The notes: a model not told the origin generated them from the letters alone. DNA of 64,000 bases from Flavisolibacter ginsenosidimutans (GCF_007970805.1 NZ_CP042433.1:2418001-2482000); one strand, 5' to 3'. Shown: positions 34,216-43,514, counted from the first letter of the stretch. Translations and numbers: made by a program.

Positions 34216-35148
34216 GTGGCGACCAAAACGGATAACGTTGTTGAAAAAAGAGAATCACGGAGCAGCCGGTTTTTAAAGCTGTTCGTAAAGGTTTTGATAA
34301 CGGCCTTGTGCTTTTGGTACATCTCCAGAAAGATTGATTTTTCGCAGGCGTTCGAAGCCTTGAAACGAGCCAATTGGTTGCTGCTGCTGCTCTCTACCCT
34401 GCTTTACATTCTTTCAAAAATTATCGGCGCGTTCCGGCTCAACATTTATTTTAAAAACATCGGTCTTCGTTTTCGGCAATGGCAACACCTGAAACTTTAC
34501 TGGCTGGGCTTGTTTTACAACCTTTTCCTGCCTGGCTCCATCAGCGGCGATGCTTACAAAGTTGTGATTCTATTCAAACGATTAAATGCACCCTATAAAA
34601 AAACAAGTGCTGCTGTTTTACTCGACCGGTTTAGTGGCCTGCTTGGGCTGGGCATTATCTTAAGCATCTACGGCATTCTTGTCTTGCGCACGCCGCTCTT
34701 TACTGTTTTGCTTGTTACCGGGCCTGTTCTTGCTGTTGCCATTTTCTATTTTATTATTTGGCGATTTTTTAAAGATTTTCTTCCGGGTTTTTTTCCCACA
34801 CTTTTGCTTGGAATAGCTGTGCAGGCCATTCAGGTAGCAGGTGTTTATTTAATTCTGAAAGCCCTAAAGCTGGAACTGCACCATCAGCAGTGGTTGTTTA
34901 TTTTTCTTGCAGGGCAGGTGTTGTCTGTCTTACCGCTTTCGCTCGGCGGGGGACTGGGAACCCGTGAATTGGTATTCACCGAAGGCGCTATTTTTTTTCA
35001 CCTTGACCCGCAGGCAGGCGTTATTATCAGTCTTTTGTTTTACCTGACCAGTGTTGCAGGCTCTGTGTGGGGCGCTTATTATATTTTTCATGACCCGGTA
35101 AAAAATCTGCTCCGGAATGACAGTCCTAAGACAGCTACCCAAGTATAG
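34216..35148 (+). CDS. flippase-like membrane protein (LPG synthase TM/UPF0104 family)
   Basis: The roughly 310-residue protein has about eight membrane helices and the family marks GAFRLNIYFKNIG, NLFLPGSISGDAYKVVILFK, TSAAVLLDRFSGLLGLG and the late LPLSLGGGLGTRELVF. Relatives include the membrane domain of lysylphosphatidylglycerol synthase and AglD-like proteins; they are thought to move lipids or lipid-linked molecules, which is not proven for this one. GTG 34216 is chosen because TTG 34168 would add 16 residues; the latter remains possible. It lies on the plus strand inside the otherwise minus-strand translation block. Confidence 0.82.
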   Translation: MATKTDNVVEKRESRSSRFLKLFVKVLITALCFWYISRKIDFSQAFEALKRANWLLLLLSTLLYILSKIIGAFRLNIYFKNIGLRFRQWQHLKLYWLGLFYNLFLPGSISGDAYKVVILFKRLNAPYKKTSAAVLLDRFSGLLGLGIILSIYGILVLRTPLFTVLLVTGPVLAVAIFYFIIWRFFKDFLPGFFPTLLLGIAVQAIQVAGVYLILKALKLELHHQQWLFIFLAGQVLSVLPLSLGGGLGTRELVFTEGAIFFHLDPQAGVIISLLFYLTSVAGSVWGAYYIFHDPVKNLLRNDSPKTATQV

Positions 35149-35149
35149 A

Positions 35150-35182
35150 ATGTTTAAAATAAAAAAGGGCTCAGAAGAGCCC
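35150..35182. terminator. hairpin between flippase-like gene and fusA
   Basis: GGGCTC-AGAA-GAGCCC (35166-35181) has a T-rich tract on the minus-strand side (AAAATAAAAAA in the plus strand at 35155-35165). It can back up the fusA terminator and may stop the plus-strand gene poorly. Confidence 0.55.
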
Positions 35183-35311
35183 CAAGTTCAAAACCGTTGG
35201 TGTTTTTCATAGGCTTCAACGGGCCGAATGAAAAAAGGCATTGAACACTGATAATAGACAAAATCAATGCCTAAACAGTTGCATCAATTTCATTTGGGAA
35301 AGTCTTTGCAA

Positions 35312-35337
35312 ACAAAAACCCCGCAAATGCGGGGTTT
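35312..35337 (-). terminator. terminator after fusA
   Basis: AAACCCCGC (35316-35324) and GCGGGGTTT (35329-35337) form a 9-bp stem with an AAAT loop, 28 bases after the fusA stop. Confidence 0.85.
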
Positions 35338-35364
35338 CACTATGGTGGTGCGTAATTCTACTGT

Positions 35365-37512
35365 TTACTCGGCGCTCACTTTGCCCTTGCTCTTCGCAAT
35401 CACTTCTTCAGCAATGTTGTTCGGAGCCGGAGCGTAATGCGAGAACTCCATCGTAGATGATGCACGGCCGCTTGACATGGAACGCAATTGTGTTACGTAA
35501 CCAAACATTTCGCTCAGCGGAACTTTTGCTTTGATCACCTGCACGCCGGCACGTGTGTCCATGCCTTCCAGCATACCGCGGCGGCGGTTGAGGTCACCCG
35601 TTACATCGCCCATGTATTGATCCGGCGTCAGGACTTCCACTTTCATGATTGGTTCAAGCAAAACGGGTTTTGCTTTCCGTGCCGCTTCGCGGAAACCTTG
35701 CTTGGCGCAAAGTTCAAACGACATGGCATCGGAGTCAACCTGGTGGAAAGAACCGTCGTACACACGAATCTTCATGTTGTCAACCGGATAGGAAGCCAAT
35801 ACGCCTGTACCCATTGAGTTTTCAAAACCTTTCTGAATCGGCGTGACAAATTCTTTCGGAATTGAACCACCAAACAAATCGTTTACAAACTGGAAGTTCT
35901 TGTCGGGGTTTTCGGCTTTCCACTCGGCATCAACCGGGCCCAAATCAAACATGATGTCGGCAAACTTACCGCGGCCACCCGATTGCTTTTTCAGTACCTC
36001 GCGGTGTTGAACCGTTTGGTTGAAAGCTTCTTTATAGGCAACCTGGGGAGCGCCCTGGTTCACTTCTACCTTGAATTCGCGACGCATACGGTCAACGATG
36101 ATTTCCAAGTGCAATTCGCCCATTCCGGAAAGAATTGTTTGTCCCGAATCTTCGTCTGTTTTTACACGCAACGTCGGATCTTCTTCCACCAGTTTAGCGA
36201 TGGCCATGCCCATTTTATCAACGTCGGCCTGGGTTTTGGGTTCAACCGCAACAGAGATTACCGGCTCGGGGATGAACATGTTCTCTAACGTGATTGGATG
36301 ATCTTCTTCGCAAAGCGTATCACCTGTTTTAATCTCCTTGAAACCAACCGCTGCGCCAATGTCACCGGCTTCGATAAAGTCAATGGGATTTTGTTTGTTG
36401 GCAAACATCTTCATGATACGGGAGATACGTTCCTTCTTTCCGCTGCGTACGTTTAGCACGTAAGAACCGGCGTCAAGATGACCGGAATACACGCGGAAGA
36501 ACGCAAGACGACCCACGAAAGGATCGGTCATGATTTTAAAGGCCAGAGCCGCAAAGGGTTCTTTTGCATCGGGCTTGCGGGTTTCCGTTTCGCCTGTGTC
36601 GGGATTAACGCCTGTAACGGCTTCAATATCCATTGGCGAAGGCAGGTAACGGCAAACCGCATCCAACGCAGTTTGCACACCTTTATTTTTGAAAGAAGAA
36701 CCGCACATCATTGGAACGATGCTCAGGTCAATTGTTGCTTTGCGGATGGCTTCATGAATCTCGTCTTCGCTAATGGAATTGGGATCATCAAAAAATTTCT
36801 CCAACAACTTATCGTCGTATTCAGCAACGGCTTCTACCAAAGCGGCTCTCCACTCGTTGGCTTCGTCAAGCATGTCGGCAGGAATGTCAATTTCATCAAA
36901 GGTCATTCCTTCTGTTTCCATGTGCCAGATGATGCCTTTCATTTTGATGAGGTCAACTACACCTTTGAAATCGTCTTCTGCACCGATGGGCAATTGAAGC
37001 GGAACGGCTTTGGAACCGAGCATCTCGCGAACCTGGTTTACCACCATCAAAAAGTCGGCACCCGAACGGTCCATTTTGTTTACAAAACCAATACGCGGCA
37101 CGTTGTAACGGTTTGCCTGGCGCCAAACGGTTTCCGATTGCGGCTCAACACCGTCAACAGCAGAAAACAGGGCGATTAAACCATCCAGTACACGCATGGA
37201 ACGCTCTACTTCTACAGTAAAGTCCACGTGGCCCGGAGTATCAATGATGTTGAAATAATATTTTTTTGTATCGGGGGTTGCTTTACCAAGAACAGTCGGG
37301 AAATTCCACTGGCAGCTTACCGCCGCAGAGGTGATGGTAATCCCTCTTTCTTTTTCCTGCTCCATCCAGTCGGTAGTAGCAGCACCGTCGTGCACTTCAC
37401 CAATCTTGTGAATCATGCCGGTGTAGCGCAAAATACGCTCGGTTGTGGTCGTCTTGCCCGCATCAATGTGGGCAGCGATACCAAAGTTGCGTTGAAATTT
37501 TAAGTCTGCCAT
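35365..37512 (-). CDS. fusA: elongation factor G
   Basis: The 715-residue GTPase has all G motifs: [15 protein letters not shown], the switch region [16 protein letters not shown], and [10 protein letters not shown]. Domains II-V follow, with [21 protein letters not shown] and the C-terminal [21 protein letters not shown]. It drives tRNA-mRNA translocation and, with RRF, ribosome recycling. It has its own -7 box at 37639-37646 and a terminator, so it is uncoupled from rpsL-rpsG, unlike in the classic str operon. Confidence 0.98.
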   Translation of the reverse strand: MADLKFQRNFGIAAHIDAGKTTTTERILRYTGMIHKIGEVHDGAATTDWMEQEKERGITITSAAVSCQWNFPTVLGKATPDTKKYYFNIIDTPGHVDFTVEVERSMRVLDGLIALFSAVDGVEPQSETVWRQANRYNVPRIGFVNKMDRSGADFLMVVNQVREMLGSKAVPLQLPIGAEDDFKGVVDLIKMKGIIWHMETEGMTFDEIDIPADMLDEANEWRAALVEAVAEYDDKLLEKFFDDPNSISEDEIHEAIRKATIDLSIVPMMCGSSFKNKGVQTALDAVCRYLPSPMDIEAVTGVNPDTGETETRKPDAKEPFAALAFKIMTDPFVGRLAFFRVYSGHLDAGSYVLNVRSGKKERISRIMKMFANKQNPIDFIEAGDIGAAVGFKEIKTGDTLCEEDHPITLENMFIPEPVISVAVEPKTQADVDKMGMAIAKLVEEDPTLRVKTDEDSGQTILSGMGELHLEIIVDRMRREFKVEVNQGAPQVAYKEAFNQTVQHREVLKKQSGGRGKFADIMFDLGPVDAEWKAENPDKNFQFVNDLFGGSIPKEFVTPIQKGFENSMGTGVLASYPVDNMKIRVYDGSFHQVDSDAMSFELCAKQGFREAARKAKPVLLEPIMKVEVLTPDQYMGDVTGDLNRRRGMLEGMDTRAGVQVIKAKVPLSEMFGYVTQLRSMSSGRASSTMEFSHYAPAPNNIAEEVIAKSKGKVSAE

Positions 37513-37524
37513 GAGTAGTTGTGT

Positions 37525-37635
37525 TGTAATGTTTTTGAGTGAGAAGTGAAAGGAGAAACGCGATGCAAGAGTGAATTACGTTTTGAAAGTCACTTTGGTT
37601 TCGCATTTGACGCCTGACGTCTCACGAATTTTGAG
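37525..37635. repeat. word hairpin in the fusA leader
   Basis: GAGTGAGAAGTGAAAGGAG, AACGCGATGC and GAATTACG on the left face GAAAGTCACTTTGG, TCGCATTTGACG and ACGTCTCAC on the right, an imperfect inverted repeat spanning most of the 126-base fusA leader. Confidence 0.55.
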
Positions 37636-37638
37636 GCG

Positions 37639-37646
37639 CAAAACTA
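37639..37646 (-). promoter_or_regulatory. -7 promoter box of fusA
   Basis: The minus strand reads TAGTTTTG, an exact TAnnTTTG match, 126 bases before the fusA ATG at 37512. A TTG lies about 22 bases further upstream. Confidence 0.55.
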
Positions 37647-37882
37647 AGCAAATAAGCCCGAATAAAGGCAAGCAGAACAAAGCAATTTCGTTAACCCTGC
37701 ATTAAATCACGACCGACAGAAAGGCGCGCCTGTTTAGGAGGAAGGGGTCCGCAACAATTCACTCTTGCTATGTTCTTCAGCAATACAGTGAATCAAAATT
37801 TGCTGCGCACAATTTTTGCAAATACTTTATCATTCGTAATTTCAATACGAAATTTATTAACCCTTACTTAAACCCATTAAAC
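37647..37882 (+). other. 236-base gap upstream of Lys/Ala-rich gene
   Basis: No gene was found. The gap lies between divergent promoters for fusA and the Lys-rich gene. It contains the perfect 10-base palindrome AGGCGCGCCT (37722-37731) and an AGGAGGAAGG tract. No TAnnTTTG box could be fixed for the plus-strand gene. Confidence 0.4.
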
Positions 37883-38674
37883 ATGGCAAAAGCAACAAAA
37901 AAAGCAGCCTCCAAAAAAAGTGCTGCAAAAAAAGGCGGCGCCTCTAAAAAAAGCGCAGCAAAAAAAACTTCGTCGAAAGGCGCTAGCAAAAAAGGAGCAT
38001 CCTCCAAAGGCGCGGCAAAAAAAACCGCCTCTAAAAAAGGCGGCTCTAAAGCGTCTTCTAAATCCTCAACAAAAAAAGCAGCTTCGAAAAAGGGCGCAGC
38101 AAAAAAAGGTGGTTCCAAAGCCTCGTCCAAATCTTCAGCTAAAAAAGCAGCCTCCAAAAAAAGTGCTGCAAAAAAAGGCGGCGCCTCTAAAAAAAGCGCA
38201 GCAAAAAAAACTTCGTCGAAAGGCGCTAGCAAAAAAGGAGCGGCAAAAAAAATGTCCGTTAGCCGTAGCGGTTCTTCAAAAGCCGCTGGCAAGTCCGCAT
38301 CAAAAGGTGGCGGCCGCAGCGCTTCCCGCAGTGGCGGCTCCTCCGCATCAAGGAGTAGTTCTTCATCAAGAGGTAATTCGTCTTCAAGAGGCGGTTCAGC
38401 GTCTAGGAGCATGACATCAGCCGGTAAAGCAAGCAGCAAAAGCACTTCCAGCAAGGGCGCACGTTCCTCCTCAGGCAACCGCTCGAGAAGTGGTCGCAGC
38501 ACAAGTTCAGGTTCAATGACCGGAGGCATGATCGGCACACCTTATGAAGGTTCCGATATTTCGACGGGATCGCAAACTCCGGAAGGCGTTACCACACAAA
38601 CTGACGTTTTTGACAGTGGCGTTGCCGGCGGTACCAACAACGGTGGCGAAGGCGAAGGCAATGCCCTTGCCTGA
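37883..38674 (+). CDS. Lys/Ala/Ser-rich histone H1-like basic protein
   Basis: The 263-residue product is low-complexity throughout. Residues 1 to about 130 are repeats of AAKKG, ASKKS and SKASSK, strongly basic, as in bacterial histone H1-like proteins and AlgP-type tails. Residues about 130-215 are Ser/Arg/Gly-rich. The last 45 are acidic to neutral (GSQTPEGVTTQTDVFDSGVAGG). DNA binding and nucleoid compaction are inferred from composition only. The DNA holds a 101-bp exact internal duplication. The gene is on the plus strand between fusA and rpsG. Confidence 0.72.
   Translation: MAKATKKAASKKSAAKKGGASKKSAAKKTSSKGASKKGASSKGAAKKTASKKGGSKASSKSSTKKAASKKGAAKKGGSKASSKSSAKKAASKKSAAKKGGASKKSAAKKTSSKGASKKGAAKKMSVSRSGSSKAAGKSASKGGGRSASRSGGSSASRSSSSSRGNSSSRGGSASRSMTSAGKASSKSTSSKGARSSSGNRSRSGRSTSSGSMTGGMIGTPYEGSDISTGSQTPEGVTTQTDVFDSGVAGGTNNGGEGEGNALA
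37898..38241 (+). repeat. exact 101-bp in-frame duplication (37898-37998 and 38141-38241)
   Basis: The two stretches are identical over 101 bases and offset by 243 bases (81 codons). Identity at every synonymous site points to a recent copy or gene conversion. Confidence 0.9.
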
Positions 38675-38699
38675 TCGTAAACTCAGTATAAAGCACAAA

Positions 38700-38728
38700 A
38701 AAATATCCCGCCTAAAGCGGGATATTTT
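38700..38728. terminator. bidirectional terminator between Lys-rich gene and rpsG
   Basis: AATATCCCGC (38702-38711) and GCGGGATATT (38717-38726) form a 10-bp stem with a CTAAA loop, flanked by A-runs and T-runs, so it serves both converging genes. Confidence 0.88.
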
Positions 38729-38748
38729 CCTTTATAAAAGTTCTTCAA

Positions 38749-39216
38749 TTAGACTTTAAAGTGAGCGAAAGCCTTGTTCGCTTCGGCCATGCGGTGTGTG
38801 TCTTCTTTCTTTTTGAAAGCAGCGCCTTCACCTTTGGCAGCGGCCACTATCTCGTTGGCTAATTTATCGGCCATGCTGCGACCGTTTCTTTCGCGGCTGT
38901 AGCGGATAAGCCATTTCATGCTTAATGAAATTTTTCTATCCTGGCGAACCTCTGAAGGTATTTGGAATGTGGCACCACCAATACGACGGCTGCGAACTTC
39001 AACGGCAGGCGTTACGTTTTGCAAGGCTTTCTTCCAAATTTCATAACCTTCTTCACCGGTTGTTTTACTTACTCTTTCCAAAGCGTTGTAGAAGATATCA
39101 AAGGCAACGCTTTTCTTTCCTTCCCACATCAGGTTGTTTACAAAACGCGTTACCAGCTTATCGTTAAAACGAGGGTCTGGTGCTAAGGGAAGTTTTTTGG
39201 CTTGTGCTTTACGCAT
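38749..39216 (-). CDS. rpsG: 30S ribosomal protein S7
   Basis: The 155 residues include [39 protein letters not shown] and [23 protein letters not shown] with the end [15 protein letters not shown]7 organises the head of the small subunit. It follows rpsL after an 86-base spacer and ends at a bidirectional terminator instead of leading into fusA. Confidence 0.98.
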   Translation of the reverse strand: MRKAQAKKLPLAPDPRFNDKLVTRFVNNLMWEGKKSVAFDIFYNALERVSKTTGEEGYEIWKKALQNVTPAVEVRSRRIGGATFQIPSEVRQDRKISLSMKWLIRYSRERNGRSMADKLANEIVAAAKGEGAAFKKKEDTHRMAEANKAFAHFKV

Positions 39217-39302
39217 GAGATTTAATTTTTAAGCCGCCGCGGCAGCAAAATGTCTTCAAGTTTTAAAACTTTACTCTGTGCTGCGGCCGTTATGGTGAAT
39301 GA

Positions 39303-39710
39303 TTATTTTTTTCCTTTGGCAGGAGCGCCTTTTGCGCCGGCCTTTTCACGCTTGGTTCCGTATTTGGAACGGCTTTGCTTGCGGTCTTTTACACCGGCCG
39401 TATCCAATGAACCGCGAACGATGTGGTAGCGTACACCCGGCAAATCCTTCACACGGCCTCCGCGGATGAGCACGATGGAGTGCTCCTGCAGGTTGTGACC
39501 TTCACCCGGAATATAGGCGATGACTTCCACTTTATTGGTTAAACGCACCTTGGCAACTTTGCGAAGCGCTGAGTTTGGCTTCTTGGGAGTCGTTGTATAA
39601 ACACGGGTACAAACACCGCGGCGCTGCGGGCAGGCATCCAACGCTCTTGACTTGCTCTTGGCGCGAATGATCTCTCTTCCTTTACGTACTAACTGTTGAA
39701 TAGTAGGCAT
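39303..39710 (-). CDS. rpsL: 30S ribosomal protein S12
   Basis: The 135 residues begin [21 protein letters not shown] and contain the decoding-site loops [29 protein letters not shown] and [33 protein letters not shown]. The Lys of TTTPKKPNS and of GRVKDLPG, where streptomycin resistance arises in other bacteria, are wild-type. A Lys/Ala/Gly-rich tail closes the protein. Confidence 0.98.
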   Translation of the reverse strand: MPTIQQLVRKGREIIRAKSKSRALDACPQRRGVCTRVYTTTPKKPNSALRKVAKVRLTNKVEVIAYIPGEGHNLQEHSIVLIRGGRVKDLPGVRYHIVRGSLDTAGVKDRKQSRSKYGTKREKAGAKGAPAKGKK

Positions 39711-39734
39711 TACGTGACCTTAAATTTTGGCTGG

Positions 39735-39742
39735 CAAAAGTA
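39735..39742 (-). promoter_or_regulatory. -7 promoter box of rpsL-rpsG
   Basis: The minus strand reads TACTTTTG, identical to the rpsJ box, 25 bases before the rpsL ATG. Confidence 0.6.
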
Positions 39743-39871
39743 GGGGAAACAATTTAGAATAAAAGAAAGGCCGGAAAGATTTTTCCGGATTTTAGAAATA
39801 ATTTGGCAAAGCATCGAAGCAAAGCAACCGCGTCTTTTACCAAAAGGAAAGTCGCAAAAAAAAAGAAAAGA

Positions 39872-40690
39872 ATGAAAACAAAACAGGTTTTCTTAAACGG
39901 CGATTTTATAGAAGAGCCGAAAGCGATGCTGCACTTTACCGATCTTTCGTTTCAGCGGGGCTACGGCATTTTTGATTTTTTCAGGCTGGTAGAAATGGAG
40001 CCGCTCTTTTTTGAAGAACATCTCGATCGCTTTTATTCATCCGCACAAAACATGCACCTGCAAGTTCCGGTGGATCGCGGCGAACTGGTGGATGTGATTC
40101 ATCAATTAATTCAAAAGAACAGTCTTCCAAATTCGGGCATTCGCATAAGTTTAACAGGTGGTTATTCAACTGATGGTTTTAATCCCGGTAAACCCAACCT
40201 GATACTTTCTCAACATACATTTTCCACCCCTTCAGAGGAACAAAGAGAAAAAGGAATCCGGCTTCTCTCCCACTCTTATCAACGTCAGCTACCGCACGTG
40301 AAAACGATAGATTACCTGATGGCAATTTGGCTGCAACCGCTTAAAACACAAAACGGCGCCGATGATATCTTATACCACGCCAACTGGTTCATTACAGAAT
40401 GCCCGCGCAGCAACTTTTTTCTGGTAACCGGCGACAATCGCATTGTTACGCCTGCAGAAAACATTTTACAGGGAATCACAAGAGCCAAGGTCATTGAACT
40501 CGCAAAAAAAACACACACCGTTGAAGTACGTCCCGTTCGTTGGGATGAAATTAAAACCGCGAAAGAAGCCTTTATCACCAGCACCACGAAACAGCTTCTT
40601 TCCGTAGCGCAGATTGATGAAAAAGTTTTCAGCGAACGAGAAATCAGCACAGATCTTTTGCAGCGGTTTCGCTCCGCATACCGGTGCTAA
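39872..40690 (+). CDS. class IV PLP-dependent aminotransferase
   Basis: The 272-residue enzyme of fold type IV has the PLP lysine in VKTIDYLMAIW and the conserved Glu and Asn in ITECPRSNFFLV. The start region reads VFLNGDFIEEPKAMLHFTDLSFQRGYGIFDFFRLVE. The family covers branched-chain and D-amino acid aminotransferases and aminodeoxychorismate lyase; it is not possible to tell which from motifs alone. ATG 39872 is preferred over TTG 39803, which would add 23 basic residues. Confidence 0.9.
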   Translation: MKTKQVFLNGDFIEEPKAMLHFTDLSFQRGYGIFDFFRLVEMEPLFFEEHLDRFYSSAQNMHLQVPVDRGELVDVIHQLIQKNSLPNSGIRISLTGGYSTDGFNPGKPNLILSQHTFSTPSEEQREKGIRLLSHSYQRQLPHVKTIDYLMAIWLQPLKTQNGADDILYHANWFITECPRSNFFLVTGDNRIVTPAENILQGITRAKVIELAKKTHTVEVRPVRWDEIKTAKEAFITSTTKQLLSVAQIDEKVFSEREISTDLLQRFRSAYRC

Positions 40691-40780
40691 TTTTTGGCAG
40701 GTGAAACGTGCAGCACACAGGCGGGCAATATTCTGCGGCCAAAGACAAAATCTATTGAAAAAAAATCACGGTTTCAAGCG

Positions 40781-41005
40781 TTAAACAGGCTTGGCCTCAG
40801 CTTTAAAGCCGGCATTGTGTATGTAGGTTTTAATTTCTTCTTCGCCCAGGTTTGAGCTGTCAATCTCCAGTGTATGATCCGGTTCGCGAAGGTGAACCTG
40901 CCAGTGTTCAATTTGCCCTTCTTGTTCGAGTTTGTCCAAATGAGGTTTGATTTGCGAAGCGCAGCCGATGCAATTGATGTTCGTTTTAAAAATGTACTTG
41001 CTCAT
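40781..41005 (-). CDS. heavy-metal-associated (HMA) domain protein
   Basis: The 74-residue ferredoxin-like protein carries a GxxC-like metal site NCIGCASQI and the end AGFKAEAK, an HMA or copper-chaperone pattern. Stand-alone HMA proteins of this size pass Cu(I) to ATPases or act as sensors. No copper ATPase or regulator lies next to it. Confidence 0.85.
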   Translation of the reverse strand: MSKYIFKTNINCIGCASQIKPHLDKLEQEGQIEHWQVHLREPDHTLEIDSSNLGEEEIKTYIHNAGFKAEAKPV

Positions 41006-41104
41006 AACCTTCGGTTTAAAACGTTATCGCCGCATTCCGGCCTCCGGCGAAAACAACCAGGAGCCTTCGGCACAAATTTTTAATAACTACCCTAAAGTTA
41101 AGTT

Positions 41105-41689
41105 ATGGCAAACGAAAGAAATGCACCCGGCCGTGAAACTAATCCCGCCGCGAACAAGCTGGAACAACAATCATCGGTACCCAATGATTTACCCGATAGC
41201 CAAGAAGACCGCGAAAAATTACGATCGGACGAGACGATCATGGACCTGCCTGATGTAAAAGATATTCCCGGACAAGAATTTGTGCACGTTCCCAACATGG
41301 GCGAGATGGCCGATACTACTGCTGCATCTGCCGACGAGGAAGGAACAGGCATTGTGGGACTTGACGACAATGATAACCTTCAGCGAAACACCGATTTTGA
41401 CGTACGCCCCGACGAACGCGAAGCCCTGCGCGACACAACCTACATGCCTACACGCGATGAAGACAACCTGCGGCGGGCACGCATGGACAACGCCGACTTT
41501 GAAGGCGAGCCGCTGAACGAAGAAAGTTTTGGCGAAGGGCAGGCGCTATCGGCCTCAGGTCTCGACATTCCCGGTGCTGCGGACGAAACCCGCACCGATG
41601 CCTTGGGACAAGGCGATGAAGAAAACAAAGATTACAGCTTAGAAGATACGGATAGAGACCAACCAGCCGAAAACAGAACGGGAGCATAA
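41105..41689 (+). CDS. acidic, probably disordered protein of unknown function
   Basis: The 194-residue product is rich in Asp, Glu, Asn and Gly, without long hydrophobic stretches or Cys, and reads as intrinsically disordered (for example DDNDNLQRNTDFDVRPDER and DETRTDALGQGDEENKDYS). It has no signal peptide. It lies between an HMA gene and hsp20, which would fit a stress-related role, but I infer nothing firmer. Codon use is like the neighbours, so it is a real gene. Confidence 0.65.
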   Translation: MANERNAPGRETNPAANKLEQQSSVPNDLPDSQEDREKLRSDETIMDLPDVKDIPGQEFVHVPNMGEMADTTAASADEEGTGIVGLDDNDNLQRNTDFDVRPDEREALRDTTYMPTRDEDNLRRARMDNADFEGEPLNEESFGEGQALSASGLDIPGAADETRTDALGQGDEENKDYSLEDTDRDQPAENRTGA

Positions 41690-41981
41690 ATTTCTTTAAC
41701 GACGAAACGCAGGTAGCAGCATTCATTGCGGCAACTTGTTTTTTGCTGCGGCAATGAACCAATGGCCTGTCTAGCATTTAGCTTTCATTGCGTCCACTCG
41801 TGTACGCTTTGTTCGCTGTGCGGCGAAGACCTCAAATTGTTTTCGATCGTCTTGCAATTTTTGCAGTCAAATATGCCAAGGTTTACAAGAAACGCTGAAA
41901 AAATTTCAGCGTTTCTTGCTTTGGTATTGAACTTGAAAACAAGTTTTCTAAAATTATTTAACCCGTAAAAAGGAGGTCTGT
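41690..41981 (+). promoter_or_regulatory. hsp20 upstream region with two hairpins and Shine-Dalgarno
   Basis: CAAGAAACGCTGAAA (41886-41900) and its exact complement (41904-41918) form a 15-bp perfect stem with an AAA loop. A second stem, AACTTG-AAAA-CAAGTT, follows at 41930-41945. AAGGAGG (41970-41976) lies five bases before the hsp20 ATG and is a textbook Shine-Dalgarno sequence, rare in this phylum. The hairpins may end the upstream transcript or form a heat-sensitive element; the sequence does not decide. Confidence 0.5.
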
Positions 41982-42437
41982 ATGTCACTAACAAAATGGA
42001 ACAACAACCGCAACCAGCCTGCCCTGACAAACCTCTTTGATGATTTCTTCTCAAGAGATTTGTGGAACTGGGGAATGGCCAACAACTCTACTACCAACAC
42101 CACCATTCCGGCCGTAAACATTCGCGAAACAGCAGAGAACCTTGAAGTCGAAATGGCCGCGCCAGGCATGAAGAAAGACGATTTTAAAATTGAATTAGAC
42201 GGCAACAATCTCACCATTACCAGCGAAAGTGAAAAAGAAAACGACATGAAGGAAGGTGAACGCTACACCCGCCGCGAATTCAGTTACCAGTCTTTTCAGC
42301 GCACCTTCACACTGCCGAGAGACGTAGTGGACGTTGACCAAATCAACGCGAAATACGAAAACGGTGTGCTGCATTTGCTAATACCGAAAAAAGAAGAAGC
42401 AAAGCAAAAACCGCCGAGAACGATTGAAATCAAATAA
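41982..42437 (+). CDS. Hsp20/alpha-crystallin small heat-shock protein
   Basis: The 151-residue protein has an N-terminal arm, an alpha-crystallin domain (VNIRETAENLEVEMAAPGMKKDDFKIELDGNNLTIT ... ENGVLHLLIPKKEEA) and a short tail ending in PRTIEIK, whose IEI is the IXI-type oligomerisation motif. It holds denaturing proteins in a refoldable state in the cytosol. Strong ribosome-binding site and two hairpins upstream point to high or induced expression. Confidence 0.96.
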   Translation: MSLTKWNNNRNQPALTNLFDDFFSRDLWNWGMANNSTTNTTIPAVNIRETAENLEVEMAAPGMKKDDFKIELDGNNLTITSESEKENDMKEGERYTRREFSYQSFQRTFTLPRDVVDVDQINAKYENGVLHLLIPKKEEAKQKPPRTIEIK

Positions 42438-42458
42438 TGTGAACTGTGAAGGATCAGG

Positions 42459-42499
42459 CGTGAGACAACAAGACAATGCATCTTGGTCTCACGTTTTTT
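42459..42499 (+). terminator. terminator after hsp20
   Basis: CGTGAGAC (42459-42466) pairs with GTCTCACG (42486-42493), and CAAGA/TCTTG continue the stem inward. Six T follow. Confidence 0.85.
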
Positions 42500-43514
42500 A
42501 TTTTGCGCCGTTTCGCCCGAGGCGAAAGTTTACAAGGCGAACAATTTCATCAACATCTATTTCTTTCATGCATTTAAAATGACCCTGCGGACATTTGTTG
42601 CGGCCGATCTTGGTACAGGGCCTGCACCACAACTTGTGCACTTGTACATCGTCGTAGGGCGGCGGGTTCCGTTGCAAAAAATTCTTTCCATAATAAGGCA
42701 CCATACCGAACGAAGGCGTGGTGCTTCCCCAAACCGCAATCACCTGTTTTTTTAGTGCGGCGGCAATGTGCATCAGGCCCGTGTCGTGGGCAATTACCAG
42801 CTTTGACTGGCGAACCAAATCGGCGCTTTCGTGCAAGGAGAATTTACCGCAGGCGTTGTACACTTTTATCGGGTCAACGGAAGCAATGGCCTCACCTTCT
42901 TTTGCGTCTTCTTTTCCGCCCACTAAAATGATGGGATGATTTATTTTTTGACAGAGTTCCTGCAGTTTGTAAACCGGTAATTTTTTGGTGTAAAACGAAG
43001 CGCCGATAACGATTGAGAGAAAGCCCGCATGGTGCGAATGCGGAATGTCATGCAAAGGGACTTTTGCACCTTCGGGAATGAAATAATCAAGGCCCTCGCC
43101 GTCGTTGCGCACACCAAAAGGCGCAACGGTTTCCATGTAACGATCCACGATGTGCACCTTGGGCATTACGTTCCACTTCAGCTTTACAAAAACAAGTTTG
43201 CGGAGATTGAGTTTGTTGAAAGAATAGGCCGGAACCTTCAGCGCATTTTTCACCCGGAGCGTTCGCAGGTTGTGGTGCAGGTCAATGACGTAATCAAACT
43301 TTTCCTCTTTAAGTTCTTCAATCATCGCGTCCCAGTCTTCCTGCAATACATGAAACTTGTCCACGTAAGGATTAGGCTCCATCACCGTTTTAAACTGTGG
43401 CTTTATCAGGTAGTGAATGACAGCATCCGGCACTTGTTTCTTCAAGCAACGAACTACAGGCGTGGTCAAAACAATATCGCCAATGGAAGAAAAACGAATG
43501 ATGAGAAATTTCAT
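42498..43514 (-). CDS. glycosyltransferase family 9 (heptosyltransferase-like)
   Basis: The 338-residue GT-B protein has the GT9 start KFLIIRFSSIGDIVLTTPVVRCLKKQVPDA and the late donor-site block ESADLVRQSKLVIAHDTGLMHIAAALKKQVIAVWGSTTP. Family members add heptose or related sugars to the lipopolysaccharide core. Acceptor and sugar are not readable. It ends inside the hsp20 terminator region, converging with hsp20. Confidence 0.9.
   Translation of the reverse strand: MKFLIIRFSSIGDIVLTTPVVRCLKKQVPDAVIHYLIKPQFKTVMEPNPYVDKFHVLQEDWDAMIEELKEEKFDYVIDLHHNLRTLRVKNALKVPAYSFNKLNLRKLVFVKLKWNVMPKVHIVDRYMETVAPFGVRNDGEGLDYFIPEGAKVPLHDIPHSHHAGFLSIVIGASFYTKKLPVYKLQELCQKINHPIILVGGKEDAKEGEAIASVDPIKVYNACGKFSLHESADLVRQSKLVIAHDTGLMHIAAALKKQVIAVWGSTTPSFGMVPYYGKNFLQRNPPPYDDVQVHKLWCRPCTKIGRNKCPQGHFKCMKEIDVDEIVRLVNFRLGRNGAK

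Noticed and set aside
36478..37179. 233-codon plus-strand open frame inside fusA
   Set aside because: It is antisense to a well-conserved part of elongation factor G and has no independent features.
37722..37731. AGGCGCGCCT as an operator
   Set aside because: It is a perfect 10-base palindrome but occurs once, has no neighbour copy, and is also a common restriction-type palindrome.
37864..38538. Leu/Glu-rich open frame on the minus strand
   Set aside because: It is the mirror of the plus-strand Lys-rich repeats, and its composition follows from the opposite strand's codon pattern.
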